From NCBI GenBank assembly GCA_913056215.1, contig CAJXMN010000002.1:1-64000 (forward strand): 64,000 bases of DNA. Reading direction: 5' to 3'. Every line of letters begins with the position of its first letter. Position 1 is the first letter of the stretch. Of the stretch, positions 48,870-59,603 are shown piece after piece. A program made the position numbers and the translations under genes. Source of the DNA: an uncultured Flavobacteriales bacterium. Its GTDB lineage: Bacteria; Bacteroidota; Bacteroidia; Flavobacteriales_D; Crocinitomicaceae. Under the pieces are notes generated by a model. It did no database searches. It was not told the DNA's origin and saw only the letters and a list, made by a program, of their open reading frames with translations.

Positions 48870-50453
48870 TTAATCAAGGTCAAACTTTATTCCCTGAGCT
48901 AATGGGAGTTCCTTGGTATAGTTAATCGTATTTGTTTGGCGACGCATGTATGCTTTCCATGCATCTGATCCAGATTCACGTCCGCCACCAGTTTCTTTTT
49001 CTCCACCGAAAGCGCCTCCGATCTCAGCACCAGAAGTACCAATATTTACGTTTGCAATACCACAATCCGAACCTTCATGAGAAAGGAAATGCTCCGCTTC
49101 TCTTAGATTCGTTGTCATAATTGCTGATGAAAGTCCTTGAACGACTCCATTTTGCAATTCTATAGCTTTTGAAAGGTCATTTGAGTACTTCATCACGTAA
49201 AGAATTGGTGCAAATGTTTCTTCCTGAACGATATCGTAATGATTTTCAACTTCAATAATCGTAGGTCGAACGTAACATCCTGACTCATATCCTTCGCCTT
49301 CTAAAAGACCACCCTCGACAAGCACATTACCGCCTTCTTTTTTGGCTTTTTCGATCGCATTCAAATAGTTATTCACTGCGTCTTTATCAATAAGTGGTCC
49401 TACGTGATTGTTTTCATCTAATGGATTACCAATTTTGATCTGTTTATAAGCGCTCGTTAAATTATCAACTACCTTATCGTAAATTGAATCGTGAACGATT
49501 ACACGACGCGTAGATGTACAACGTTGACCTGCCGTTCCAACAGCACCAAATACAGCTCCAGGTACAACCACTTTAAGGTCTGCATCTGGGGTAATAATCA
49601 TAGCGTTATTTCCTCCAAGCTCCAACAATGATTTACCGAGACGGGCAGCCACAGATTGAGCTACTGAACGACCCATGCGAATAGATCCTGTTGCAGAGAC
49701 GAGTGGAACACGCTTATCTTCTGCCAATGCTTTTCCTATTTCAGCATCACCAATAACCATCGATGATACCCCCTCAGGTACATTGTTCTTTTTAAACACT
49801 TCGTTCGTGATATTCTGACAAGCAATAGATGTTAGTGGTGTCTTTTCCGACGGTTTCCATAGACAAGCGTCGCCACATGCCCATGCAATAGCTGTATTCC
49901 AACTCCACACTGCTACTGGAAAATTGAACGCCGAAATAATTCCTACTACACCTAATGGATGATACTGTTCATACATTCTGTGACCAGGCCGCTCAGAGTG
50001 CATCGTAAACCCGTGCAATTGACGCGATAAACCTACCGCAAAATCACAGATATCAATCATCTCCTGCACTTCTCCCAGCCCTTCTTGGTAAGATTTACCC
50101 ATTTCATAAGAAACAATCTTACCGAGGGGTTCTTTATAATCGCGCAATGCATTACCCAACTGGCGAATCACTTCTCCGCGCTGGGGTGCCGTCCATTTTC
50201 TCCATTCAAGAAATCCTTCGTGCGCTTTCATTACTACTTTGTCGTAATCTGATTTTGACGCCAAACGTACTTTTCCGATAACCGATCCGTCCACAGGAGT
50301 AATCGAATTAATTTCATCACCTGTCGTGTCCAGCCAATTTTCTCCTGTTGAAGCTCCTTTGTTAATTTCGTTCTTTATTCCAAGTTGATCTAAAACGTTG
50401 TTTATATCAACTCCAGACATTACTTCAGCCATTTGTTTTGTTTTTTGATTCAT
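48870..50453 (-). CDS. Aldehyde dehydrogenase family protein (ALDH7/aminoadipate-semialdehyde-like)
   Basis: VVGIISAFNFPVAVWSWNTAIAWACGDACLWKPSEKTP; LELGGNNAMII; GAVGTAGQRCTSTRRVIVH. Confidence 0.93.
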   Translation of the reverse strand: MNQKTKQMAEVMSGVDINNVLDQLGIKNEINKGASTGENWLDTTGDEINSITPVDGSVIGKVRLASKSDYDKVVMKAHEGFLEWRKWTAPQRGEVIRQLGNALRDYKEPLGKIVSYEMGKSYQEGLGEVQEMIDICDFAVGLSRQLHGFTMHSERPGHRMYEQYHPLGVVGIISAFNFPVAVWSWNTAIAWACGDACLWKPSEKTPLTSIACQNITNEVFKKNNVPEGVSSMVIGDAEIGKALAEDKRVPLVSATGSIRMGRSVAQSVAARLGKSLLELGGNNAMIITPDADLKVVVPGAVFGAVGTAGQRCTSTRRVIVHDSIYDKVVDNLTSAYKQIKIGNPLDENNHVGPLIDKDAVNNYLNAIEKAKKEGGNVLVEGGLLEGEGYESGCYVRPTIIEVENHYDIVQEETFAPILYVMKYSNDLSKAIELQNGVVQGLSSAIMTTNLREAEHFLSHEGSDCGIANVNIGTSGAEIGGAFGGEKETGGGRESGSDAWKAYMRRQTNTINYTKELPLAQGIKFDLD

Positions 50454-50526
50454 GCAAATTTAAGGAGTTCTTTTGACAATGAAAAGAAATAAACGTGTTT
50501 GACTCCAGATGTTTTTTTCTTAACGG

Positions 50527-52119
50527 CTAGGGCAACTCCTGAATCGCCGCTGAACGCACCTCTACCGATCTATATGCACCGGATTCGAAAGATGTTGAAT
50601 CCACGATTTTTTTAACTTCATAAATCCGATTGAGCATTTGAACATCCAGCAGATCAAAATCACAAAAATGCGCTGTAAAAGCGGGTGTTATTTTACGGGC
50701 ATCAGTTACATTTCCATATCCTTGGTTTGTAAATTTTAACGGATTAAAACGTGCAAGGTTCTTTCCTGAATATACAAGTAGATGGTGACCGACCTTCAAA
50801 TTAATCGAACGCTCCACACCTGATGGAAAAAAAGCACCCCATACACCCCCTCCCTGAGTTGGTTCATATTGTAGTATGAATAAGTCCTTGCTAGAGAAAT
50901 TTTTTATCTCGTGCGCTTCACCCTTCAACGCTTTTGATGGACGAACGCTATCAAATTGAAAACTGTGCAAAACTGCCTTTTCCATCCCCTCACAATCGCT
51001 ACTGAATGAACTTCTAATTTCGTAATCGTTCATCATACTCTCACGCAAGCGTTTCACCAATGCATTTTCAATGGATAAATCCGTCCTGACCATCGTGTTT
51101 TTTACAGGATTGTAAACCGGAATTCCTTCATACTCGAGTATTTCGGTGGTATCAGATTGATATCCCAAGAGAGAGTCTGCGGCATGAATAGCTTGTTTAT
51201 CCAAACTATCCAATCCCGAGGTACTCTTGTTATTGTTACCCCCATTAAATTTCTCCACATTATCACTTGTTGTTGGATACCAAATAAACAGACCAACAAC
51301 AAGAAGTAGCAATAACCCAACACTATAAAGAAGGGGGTTTTTTCCATTCAATCTTCCCGATTTCGATGGTGTCGAATCCAGGTTTACGGCCCATTGTTCG
51401 AGCTGTTCTTTATGCTTAACATTAAGGTGTAAGCACAATAGATGCTGAAGCATTTTCCTTTTCTGGAGCAAATTGTTTTCCGAACTGATCATAGTTTTCG
51501 CGCGTTCCACCATTTTAATTTTGGCCGAATACACTTCGTTACTCAGCGCATTGAAAAACCGAATGAGCTCTCCGTTTTTCAATTGATCTTCAAACCATTG
51601 TCGTTCAGCGTCTCTCTCAACACTGACAGGAACAGTCTGCAACAAATCACCATATAATAACCCTTGCTTATCAGCATCAACTAACTGTATTGCGCTCACG
51701 TGAACTATTAAATCTTGCAGAGGTTGTTCAAGACTCCACTTCCTGATTCCTCGATTGATTGTAGCCAATAAATATGGCGTTAAATAAGTTTTATAAGCCT
51801 GTTCTAAATAATGTCCTTCGTGTTTGTAAAAGCGCACTTCTTTTCCTTTAAGGGGGCGATCTCCTCGAACGATATATTCGTAAAGTATTGGGTCCTGAAA
51901 AACCCACCCGTTGAATACTTTCTTTTCAGGGGCTTCGTGCGCCATCAAAAAAAGAGCGAGCTCTTCTTCTGTGAGCTCGACTCCATCGACGGTTATACTA
52001 CGATGGCTCTCAAAATAGACATGAGCCCCCTTTTGGAGACTCGTGATTGCCTCTTTGCGCGAAATATCTGTGGACACATCCAGTTTCTCAGCCAACATAT
52101 ACAGTGAAATGAACTTCAT
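50527..52119 (-). CDS. Hypothetical protein with one central TM helix; no family recognised
   Basis: 530 aa ORF, start overlaps end of pcrB (ATGA); TM segment LLYSVGLLLLLVVGLFIWY. Confidence 0.75.
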   Translation of the reverse strand: MKFISLYMLAEKLDVSTDISRKEAITSLQKGAHVYFESHRSITVDGVELTEEELALFLMAHEAPEKKVFNGWVFQDPILYEYIVRGDRPLKGKEVRFYKHEGHYLEQAYKTYLTPYLLATINRGIRKWSLEQPLQDLIVHVSAIQLVDADKQGLLYGDLLQTVPVSVERDAERQWFEDQLKNGELIRFFNALSNEVYSAKIKMVERAKTMISSENNLLQKRKMLQHLLCLHLNVKHKEQLEQWAVNLDSTPSKSGRLNGKNPLLYSVGLLLLLVVGLFIWYPTTSDNVEKFNGGNNNKSTSGLDSLDKQAIHAADSLLGYQSDTTEILEYEGIPVYNPVKNTMVRTDLSIENALVKRLRESMMNDYEIRSSFSSDCEGMEKAVLHSFQFDSVRPSKALKGEAHEIKNFSSKDLFILQYEPTQGGGVWGAFFPSGVERSINLKVGHHLLVYSGKNLARFNPLKFTNQGYGNVTDARKITPAFTAHFCDFDLLDVQMLNRIYEVKKIVDSTSFESGAYRSVEVRSAAIQELP

Positions 52120-52865
52120 ACTTCTCTGTGTTTATTGTATTGATAAATGTCCAGCAAAAAATCCGGATCCTGTTCAATATGATTCCCAATAACGATCACG
52201 TTGGCACCTCCTTTACTAAGCCTTTCAATGTCATCTGATGAGCGCACACCCCCTCCTACAATCATAGGAATATCCATAAGTTTAGAACGCGTTTCTTGAA
52301 TGATTTTTTCATTTACTGTATGTTTAGCTCCACTACCAGCATCGAAGTAGATCAGTCGTTTACCTTGTAAAGCCCCTGCTATGGCCGTATTAACAGCAAT
52401 CGAGGATTTTTGTTGAGGAATAGGCGTCGTTTGACTTACATAGGCAACTGACGATTTCGTGCCACCATCTATAAGAATATAGCCTGTTGGAATGATTTCA
52501 GCATTTACATCAAAAACGGCCTGTGCACTCAGCACGTGCTGACCAATTAAATATTCTGGATTGCGACCAGAGATGAGGCTCAAGTACAAAATAGCATCAG
52601 CTCCCTTTACAATTTGCTGATGATCACCGGGAAAAATAACCACCGGAGCCTTTGCTTTTCTACGCAGAATTCGAATAGTTTGAAGCATCTGATCTTGAGT
52701 CACCGTGCTTCCACCCACAAAAAAATAATCTACTCGCGCAAAATTTGCTTTCTCAACAATTGCGGTAAGCTGCTTCTCATTCAATTTCTCAGGATCAATC
52801 AAAACAGCAATCTGCCCGAAACGGGCATTAATTTTTTCCCAAACTTTTTGTGCTTTATTCTTCAT
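52116..52865 (-). CDS. pcrB: Geranylgeranylglyceryl/heptaprenylglyceryl phosphate synthase family
   Basis: IAVLIDPEKLNEKQL; YFFVGGSTVTQDQM; VVIFPGDHQQI; YFDAGSGAKHTV; MIVGGGVRSSDDIE. Confidence 0.9.
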   Translation of the reverse strand: MKNKAQKVWEKINARFGQIAVLIDPEKLNEKQLTAIVEKANFARVDYFFVGGSTVTQDQMLQTIRILRRKAKAPVVIFPGDHQQIVKGADAILYLSLISGRNPEYLIGQHVLSAQAVFDVNAEIIPTGYILIDGGTKSSVAYVSQTTPIPQQKSSIAVNTAIAGALQGKRLIYFDAGSGAKHTVNEKIIQETRSKLMDIPMIVGGGVRSSDDIERLSKGGANVIVIGNHIEQDPDFLLDIYQYNKHREV

Positions 52866-53481
52866 AACAAGGTGCTCCACGGTTCACCGAGATCACAAAA
52901 TCATTGGATCGCTCAATATTCATAGTGACATTGCGTTTGCTTTCAGGAAAACAAATGCGCCCCTCCCAGTGCTCTGAATTAATTTTCGTCAATAGTAAGC
53001 TCTCTTTAAAAATAATTGCTTTTCGGCCCGCTAACTTATAAAGTGCTTCTTTGCCCGACCAAACTTTTATCATCTCCACAACGCTTTCTGTATCTAAAGA
53101 CGCTCTTTCCTTTACACTCAAAAACTTATGTTTAACGCGTAAAACTTTAGACCGGATAGGTTCAAGGTCTAAACCTACAGGAAAACCCGTACAAGTCGCC
53201 AACCCAACAACATGGGGCGCATGGGAAATAGAAATAAACCCTTCTCCTTCTATATAAGGCGCGCCTAGAGCCGAATAATGAATGGGGTCGTTTCCAAAAA
53301 CGAGTGTTCTCAGAACGCGTGTAGCTACGAATTCGCGTCGCCTGGCAGGATGTTTCAGTTTTTCTAATCGTTCAAACTCTCCTGGTAACAAGTTATGTTC
53401 ATGCTCAGAAGTCACGAAATTTTCATAATAGAGCAAATGCACATCAACGGGGCCATATTTTTTCGTTTCAGTATGAAACAT
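52855..53481 (-). CDS. 4'-phosphopantetheinyl transferase superfamily protein
   Basis: FISISHAPHVVGLATCTGFPVGLDLEPI; IKVWSGKEALYKLAG. Confidence 0.9.
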   Translation of the reverse strand: MFHTETKKYGPVDVHLLYYENFVTSEHEHNLLPGEFERLEKLKHPARRREFVATRVLRTLVFGNDPIHYSALGAPYIEGEGFISISHAPHVVGLATCTGFPVGLDLEPIRSKVLRVKHKFLSVKERASLDTESVVEMIKVWSGKEALYKLAGRKAIIFKESLLLTKINSEHWEGRICFPESKRNVTMNIERSNDFVISVNRGAPCYEE

Positions 53482-53645
53482 AGAGCGAAAATACCAAAAA
53501 AACACTGCTTGTTCGTTCAAGGTTCGTAAAATTTCAAAGCGCTCTAATAGGTTTAATGATCAACACGCATTAAACAAGTAGAGTTAAAATGTAAAATCTG
53601 TGTAGTTTAGATCCATCAGTTTTTTAGTCATCAAACCTCTCCAGA

Positions 53646-54112
53646 ATGAAGTAGCTTTTGTTGCTTTTTAGCTTATTCCTTTTCCAGATTACACGGTGCC
53701 AGGTGGAGTCATCTAAGGAGCCTGAATCACTAACCGTTCCTGTTACAACAAAGAGGAAGAAATAAAAGAGCTGAACAGCGGCCCAGAAACCATTGTTGAT
53801 ACTTCCGCTAAGAAATCGAAATTCCTTTACGGAAGAGCTGCTTTTTATGCCTCTTTAGCAAAAGAACGCAATTATCCTGAAATCGCTTTAGCATGAAAAG
53901 ATGAAGTAACAGTATATGTAGCATTCATCTTAGAAAAAGATAGCAGTTTGACAAACATCAAAGTAATACGCGGTATAACAACACCTCTTAATAAAGAGGC
54001 GCTGCGACTGGTTAAAGTATCGCCTGCATGCATTCCAGGAGAAGCGCGGAAAGTAGTTGTAAGAACCCCGGTGAGTCTGCCCATTAAATATAATCTGCCT
54101 CGAGAAAAATAA
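53646..54112 (+). pseudogene. Decayed secreted TonB C-terminal-domain (TonB_C) protein
   Basis: Manual translation: MK(TAG)LLLLFSLFLFQITRCQVESSKEPESLTVPVTTK, then a frameshift near 53750-53760, EEEIKELNSGPETIVDTSAKKSKFLYGRAAFYASLAKERNYPEIALA(TGA)KDEVTVYVAFILEKDSSLTNIKVIRGITTPLNKEALRLVKVSPACIPGEARKVVVRTPVSLPIKYNLPREK*. Confidence 0.8.
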
Positions 54113-54331
54113 AACCTCGGCTGTTTTTAAAGACGCTATTCACTGTTTACGTCTCGAATCATTAATGGTCAAAAAAATTCACCCGTACTGTATTTCAACA
54201 ATCGCATCAACTGCCTTTTTGAGATGAACTATTTAATCATTCAGTTTTACGGCCTTTATCCGTGATCGCTGCGAACAGTTTAAACTGACACAACCTACTA
54301 CTCATTCGAATTAGCCGCAACAAAAAACACT

Positions 54332-54339
54332 ACCTTTGT
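54332..54339 (+). promoter_or_regulatory. -7 box TACCTTTG (possible distal promoter of the lipid operon)
   Basis: TAnnTTTG match 70 nt upstream of ATG 54409. Confidence 0.35.
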
Positions 54340-54360
54340 CCTTTCTTTTTTTAGAACCCG

Positions 54361-54389
54361 TTGGTTGTTAATGAATTTTTATACATTTG
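54361..54389 (+). promoter_or_regulatory. Promoter TTGG-N17-TACATTTG upstream of DUF177-rpmF operon
   Basis: Correct -33/-7 spacing, 19 nt before ATG 54409. Confidence 0.55.
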
Positions 54390-54408
54390 CACTCCAATTT
54401 TTGAACTT

Positions 54409-54933
54409 ATGGGTTCACAGAATAAATTAGAAATTCCGTTTGAAGGATTAAAAGTAGGAAAGCATACTTTTCAGTTCAATTTAACGGACGCGTTCTTTGA
54501 TGATATAGCACACTCAATAATCGAAAAAGGTTCGATTCAGGTGGAAATCCTTTTAGATAAAAAGGAGAATATGATGACGGGAGATTTCCAGGTAAACGGA
54601 TTCATCCAATCCCCTTGTGATCGATGTAATGATCTTGTTTCTTATCCGCTTAATTTTGAACACCGGCTCATTTTTAAATTTGGTGAAGAAGCAAGTGAAG
54701 ATGAAAACCTCATCATTATTCCTCCGAACGAATACAAGATTCGATTAAGTCCGATATTACACGAATTGCTCACGGTGGAAGTCCCACCGCGATTAGTTCA
54801 TGAAGAAAATGAATGCAATCAAGAAATGTTAGACTTACTCGACGAATATGCACAATCATCATCGAAAACCTCTTCGGAGGAAGAAGATATTGACCCCCGA
54901 TGGGAGGCTTTAAAAAGGATAAAAAACAATTAA
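54409..54933 (+). CDS. DUF177 (YceD-like) domain protein
   Basis: Located directly upstream of rpmF; FQVNGFIQSPCDRCNDLVSYPLNFEHRL; DPRWEALKRIK end motif. Confidence 0.9.
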   Translation: MGSQNKLEIPFEGLKVGKHTFQFNLTDAFFDDIAHSIIEKGSIQVEILLDKKENMMTGDFQVNGFIQSPCDRCNDLVSYPLNFEHRLIFKFGEEASEDENLIIIPPNEYKIRLSPILHELLTVEVPPRLVHEENECNQEMLDLLDEYAQSSSKTSSEEEDIDPRWEALKRIKNN

Positions 54934-54949
54934 ATAAAAAACAATAGAA

Positions 54950-55141
54950 ATGGCACATCCAAAAAGAAGAACCTCGACAAAACGCAGAGATAAACGCCGT
55001 ACGCACAAAAAAGCGCAAACGCAAAACATCGCGACATGTTCTGAAACTGGACAGTCTCACCTGTATCACCGTGCACACTGGCACGAGGGCAAACTTTATT
55101 ACAAAGGACGCGTAATTGCTGAAAAAGAGGTAGCTGTTTAA
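54950..55141 (+). CDS. rpmF: 50S ribosomal protein L32
   Basis: [56 protein letters not shown]. Confidence 0.97.
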   Translation: MAHPKRRTSTKRRDKRRTHKKAQTQNIATCSETGQSHLYHRAHWHEGKLYYKGRVIAEKEVAV

Positions 55142-55176
55142 TCGCTTAAAGCGATTGATAGACGCACTTCATTCCT

Positions 55177-56121
55177 ATGGTAATTGGAATAGACATTAGT
55201 GGTGGTGACTTTGCGCCCAAGGCAAACGTTTTGGGGGCTGTTTTGGCATTGCGTAAACTTCCAGATTTTGTACGCATTGCCCTTATTGGTGATCAAGAAA
55301 AAATCCAACCGCTTCTATCAGACGTCGAGTCGTCTGTTGAAGAGCGATTGATTCTTGTTCACGCGCCAGAGGTGATTACAATGCACGATCATCCTACACG
55401 GGCACTTCCTCAAAAGCCGAATAGCTCAATCGCTGTTGGTTTCGAAATGCTTTCTAAAGGAAAAATCCAGTCGTTCGCGAGCACAGGAAACACTGGGGCA
55501 ATGCTCGTCGGCGCCATGTATAAAGTCAATGCTATCCCTGGAGTAATTCGTCCATGCATCACCTCGATACTTCCTGTGGAGAGCGGTGGTAACTCGCTCA
55601 TACTAGACGTAGGTACGAATGCCGACTGCAAACCTGATGTTTTATATCAATTTGCGCGCCTCGGTTCATTGTATGCCAAAAATGTGCTAGACAAAGAAAA
55701 GCCGCGTGTTGCTTTATTAAATATCGGTGAAGAAGAGTCAAAAGGCAATCTACTTACCCAATCTGCTTACAAGTTAATGAATGGGACTAAAGATATCCAC
55801 TTTGTGGGTAATATCGAGGGTCGTGACCTCTTTACAGGTAAGGCAGATGTAGTTGTCTGTGATGGTTTTACGGGTAATGTAGTCTTGAAACAAGCCGAAG
55901 GCATCTACAGTATTATGAAAAAGCGTGGAATCAAAGACGACTATTTTGATCGATTTAATTATGAAAATTACGGAGGAACACCTATTTTAGGTGTGAATTC
56001 TGACGTAATTATAGGACACGGAATCTCAAATGAGGTTGCCGTTCAAAACATGTTGATACACGCCTTTGAGGTTGCAAACTCCAGGCTGACAAACAAAATT
56101 AAAGAAGCTTTTCAGAAATGA
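55177..56121 (+). CDS. plsX: Phosphate acyltransferase PlsX
   Basis: [70 protein letters not shown]. Confidence 0.96.
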   Translation: MVIGIDISGGDFAPKANVLGAVLALRKLPDFVRIALIGDQEKIQPLLSDVESSVEERLILVHAPEVITMHDHPTRALPQKPNSSIAVGFEMLSKGKIQSFASTGNTGAMLVGAMYKVNAIPGVIRPCITSILPVESGGNSLILDVGTNADCKPDVLYQFARLGSLYAKNVLDKEKPRVALLNIGEEESKGNLLTQSAYKLMNGTKDIHFVGNIEGRDLFTGKADVVVCDGFTGNVVLKQAEGIYSIMKKRGIKDDYFDRFNYENYGGTPILGVNSDVIIGHGISNEVAVQNMLIHAFEVANSRLTNKIKEAFQK

Positions 56122-57110
56122 GCAATATAACAGCAGCAATAACGGGTGTACAGGGGTATTTACCCGATCGTGTGATGACGAACAAAGATTTTGAAAAAAT
56201 TATTGAAACATCTGACGAATGGATCACTACACGCACAGGAATTAAGGAGCGCCGTATATTAGAAGATGGCAAGGCGACCTCAGACATGGGTGCACAGGCT
56301 GTTAAAAAGCTACTTGAAAAGAAAAACATAGACCCTTCCGAAATTGATTTGGTTATTTGTGGAACTGTAACTCCAGACTACCCATTTCCTGCTACTGCTA
56401 ATGTAATCAGCGACAAGGTAGGCATGAAGAATGCTTGGAGTTTTGATATCAATGCAGCATGTTCAGGGTTTATCTACTCGCTCGCCACGGGGGCTCAATT
56501 TATTGAGACAGGTAAATACAAAAAAGTAATTGTCGTCGGAGCAGATAAAATGAGTTCCATTATAGATTACGAAGATCGAGCAACATGCGTTATTTTTGGC
56601 GACGGTGGCGGAGCAGTATTACTCGAGCCCAATGAAGACGGATTCGGGGTTATTGACAGTGTTCTCCAAAGTGATGGCGAAGGAAGAAAATATTTGATTC
56701 AGCCTGCAGGAGGCTCTAAGCAGCCAGCCTCACACGAGACCGTTGATCAGCGGCTTCACTACGTACACCAAGAAGGAAAAGCGGTCTTTAAGTTTGCTGT
56801 GACAAACATGGCCAATGTTTCAGCGGAAATTATGAATAGAAACAACCTTACTGCTGATGACGTGGACTGGCTTGTTCCTCATCAGGCCAACCTGCGAATT
56901 ATCGATGCCACTGCCAACAGAATGGGACTGTCATCGGATAAAGTAATGGTAAATATTCAAAAATATGGAAACACCACGGCAGGCACCCTTCCTCTATGTT
57001 TATGGGATTGGGAAAGCAAATTAAAAAAAGGTGATAACCTCGTACTTTCTGCATTTGGTGGTGGATTTACTTGGGGAGCACTTTATTTGAAGTGGGCTTA
57101 TAATTCTTAA
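56118..57110 (+). CDS. fabH: Beta-ketoacyl-ACP synthase III
   Basis: [76 protein letters not shown]. Confidence 0.97.
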   Translation: MSNITAAITGVQGYLPDRVMTNKDFEKIIETSDEWITTRTGIKERRILEDGKATSDMGAQAVKKLLEKKNIDPSEIDLVICGTVTPDYPFPATANVISDKVGMKNAWSFDINAACSGFIYSLATGAQFIETGKYKKVIVVGADKMSSIIDYEDRATCVIFGDGGGAVLLEPNEDGFGVIDSVLQSDGEGRKYLIQPAGGSKQPASHETVDQRLHYVHQEGKAVFKFAVTNMANVSAEIMNRNNLTADDVDWLVPHQANLRIIDATANRMGLSSDKVMVNIQKYGNTTAGTLPLCLWDWESKLKKGDNLVLSAFGGGFTWGALYLKWAYNS

Positions 57111-57149
57111 TTAAAATACTTACATTTATTCCCTAAAAATTCATGAATG

Positions 57150-57680
57150 ATGAATCAAAAAGAAATTCAAGACCTTATTAAGTTCGTCTCCAAATCTGGA
57201 GTTACAGAAGTAGAAATCGAAGAAAAAGATTTCAAGATTACGATTAAGTCGGAATCTAAGAAGAAAAAAGAAAAAGAAGAAAACACGGTTTACATCCAGC
57301 AACCGATGCCTCAGCAAATGCCTCAACAACAAGTTCAGGCTCCTGCTCCGCAACCTCAGCCTGAACAGCAGGCTCAAAGCCCTGCTCCTAGCCCTAACGA
57401 TGGCGGCGGATCAAAGGCTGAAGCAAAAGAGGATGACAACTTACTCACGATAAAGTCGCCAATGATTGGAACATTTTATCGCGCGTCATCGCCTGAAAAA
57501 CCGTTATTTGTTGAAGTAGGAGATACAGTAAAAACAGGTGACACTGTTTGTATCATTGAAGCAATGAAGCTATTCAACGAAATTGAATCCGAAGTTTCAG
57601 GTAAGATAGTAAAAGTACTGGTTGATGACGCAACGCCAGTAGAGTACGACCAGCCTTTATTCCTGGTTGAACCGTCATAA
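57150..57680 (+). CDS. accB: Acetyl-CoA carboxylase biotin carboxyl carrier protein
   Basis: Pro/Gln/Ala-rich linker and biotinyl motif IIEAMKLFNEIESEVSGKIV. Confidence 0.96.
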   Translation: MNQKEIQDLIKFVSKSGVTEVEIEEKDFKITIKSESKKKKEKEENTVYIQQPMPQQMPQQQVQAPAPQPQPEQQAQSPAPSPNDGGGSKAEAKEDDNLLTIKSPMIGTFYRASSPEKPLFVEVGDTVKTGDTVCIIEAMKLFNEIESEVSGKIVKVLVDDATPVEYDQPLFLVEPS

Positions 57681-57714
57681 ATTTCATGTAGAATTTTAAA
57701 TACCCAAAAGGCAC

Positions 57715-59049
57715 ATGTTCAAAAAAATATTGATTGCCAATAGGGGCGAAATCGCATTACGTGTAATTCGCACGTGTAAAGAGATGGGGATCAAAACTGT
57801 CGCTGTTTACAGTACAGCTGATAAAGACAGTCTCCATGTTCGATTCGCCGATGAAGCTGTATGTATAGGTCCGGCTCAAAGTGCTCAGTCCTATCTACAG
57901 ATCCCTAATATTATTGCTGCGGCAGAGATCACGAATGCTGACGCCATACATCCTGGTTATGGTTTCCTTTCCGAGAACGCAAAATTCTCAAAAGTATGTC
58001 AGGAGCACGACATCAAGTTTATTGGTGCCACACCTGAACAAATTGATGGAATGGGCGATAAAGCTACGGCTAAAGCAACCATGATTAAAGCAGGGGTTCC
58101 ATGTATCCCTGGATCTAAAGGGCTCTTAAAAGACCTGGATGATGCTTACAAAATCGCTGAAAAAATCAAATACCCCGTCATACTAAAAGCAACTGCCGGA
58201 GGAGGTGGTAAAGGAATGCGGATTGTTTGGAAGAAAGAAGAGATGGAAAAAAACTGGGATTCCGCACGTCAGGAATCTAAAGCTGCTTTCTCCAATGATG
58301 GTCTTTACATGGAAAAGTTCATCGAGGAACCACGACATATCGAAATTCAAATTGCTGGAGATCAACACGGTAACGCATGTCACATGTCAGAACGTGACTG
58401 TTCTATTCAACGTCGTCACCAAAAGCTCGTTGAGGAGACTCCCTCTCCATTCATGACGGCTAAACTCCGAAAGAAAATGGGAGAGGCAGCTCGCAAAGCA
58501 ACGAAAGCTGTTGATTACGAAGGTGTTGGTACTGTTGAATTCTTAGTTGATAAAAATCGCGATTTCTACTTTATGGAAATGAATACGCGAATTCAAGTAG
58601 AGCATACCATTACAGAGGAAGTGATCAATTTTGACCTGATTAAAGAGCAGATTAAGATTGCAGCAGGTGAAAAAATAAGTGGAAAAAATTACGAACCAAT
58701 TATGCATTCGATCCAATGTCGTATCAACGCAGAGGATCCGTATAATGACTTTCGTCCATCGCCTGGTAAAATTACAGAATACCACGAGCCCGGAGGACAC
58801 GGCATTCGAATTGATACACATGTTTATGCAGGATACACGATTCCACCACACTATGATTCTATGATTGCAAAGTTAATTACGGTGGCTCAAACGCGCGAAG
58901 AAGCCATTTTAAAAATGCGCAGAGCACTGGATGAATATATTATCGAAGGCGTGAAAAGCACTATTCCATTCCACATTAAACTGATGAAGGATGAACAATT
59001 TAACAAAGGGGAATTCACGACTAAATTTATGGATGATTTTGAATTTTGA
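57715..59049 (+). CDS. accC: Acetyl-CoA carboxylase biotin carboxylase subunit
   Basis: [71 protein letters not shown]. Confidence 0.97.
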   Translation: MFKKILIANRGEIALRVIRTCKEMGIKTVAVYSTADKDSLHVRFADEAVCIGPAQSAQSYLQIPNIIAAAEITNADAIHPGYGFLSENAKFSKVCQEHDIKFIGATPEQIDGMGDKATAKATMIKAGVPCIPGSKGLLKDLDDAYKIAEKIKYPVILKATAGGGGKGMRIVWKKEEMEKNWDSARQESKAAFSNDGLYMEKFIEEPRHIEIQIAGDQHGNACHMSERDCSIQRRHQKLVEETPSPFMTAKLRKKMGEAARKATKAVDYEGVGTVEFLVDKNRDFYFMEMNTRIQVEHTITEEVINFDLIKEQIKIAAGEKISGKNYEPIMHSIQCRINAEDPYNDFRPSPGKITEYHEPGGHGIRIDTHVYAGYTIPPHYDSMIAKLITVAQTREEAILKMRRALDEYIIEGVKSTIPFHIKLMKDEQFNKGEFTTKFMDDFEF

Positions 59050-59075
59050 ATCAACTTCTAGCATTTAGTTCTTAA

Positions 59076-59105
59076 AAGCTACTTCTCAACGAAGTGGCTT
59101 TTTTT
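59076..59105 (+). terminator. Rho-independent terminator after accC
   Basis: GCTACTTC-TCAAC-GAAGTGGC followed by T-run. Confidence 0.8.
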
Positions 59106-59439
59106 ATGGGCGCTTGGTAGGTAATGCAATCCAAAGTGCGATCAACAGCACCCCGGCCAACGAAAAATAGGTTGCGTTTTTTATTAAAAGCTGTTGAAAG
59201 GCCAATCCGTATATTACCAATAAAATACTCACTAATAGCAGTACTCCATTCCCGCTGATTTTTTGAGCTCTTATCAACAAGTAAAAATGAACCAAGATAC
59301 CTAGTGTTCCTGCCACAATAGCTATGAACGGCGTTACTTTGCCCACAATCAAACTGTCCCAACCTAACACTGAAAACAGGTAGGGGGCAATAATGGCTAT
59401 CAATCCAATTACAATACTGTATGTTGCCCATTTTGCCAT
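59104..59439 (-). CDS. Small multi-TM hypothetical protein
   Basis: 111 aa, hydrophobic; ATG immediately downstream of TATATTTG box (59451-59444). Confidence 0.65.
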   Translation of the reverse strand: MAKWATYSIVIGLIAIIAPYLFSVLGWDSLIVGKVTPFIAIVAGTLGILVHFYLLIRAQKISGNGVLLLVSILLVIYGLAFQQLLIKNATYFSLAGVLLIALWIALPTKRP

Positions 59440-59603
59440 GTTTCAAATATAGGGATTAATTTTACCCTGAGATAGAGCGCTTTCTTTATAAAGTTCCGAT
59501 AAACACGCATTCGACAGACCTTAGTTCCGGTCTTCGAGAAGATAACAGGAATAAAGCGTCCTCTCACTTTTAAAATCATCAATAATTCGTTATTTTCAAC
59601 GCG

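Noticed and set aside
53872-54084. 70-aa minus-strand ORF from the track
   Set aside because: Antisense to the TonB_C pseudogene; no signal or family resemblance.
57300-57420. Repetitive CAGCAA/CCTCAG-type sequence within accB
   Set aside because: Normal Pro/Gln/Ala-rich flexible linker of the biotin carrier protein.
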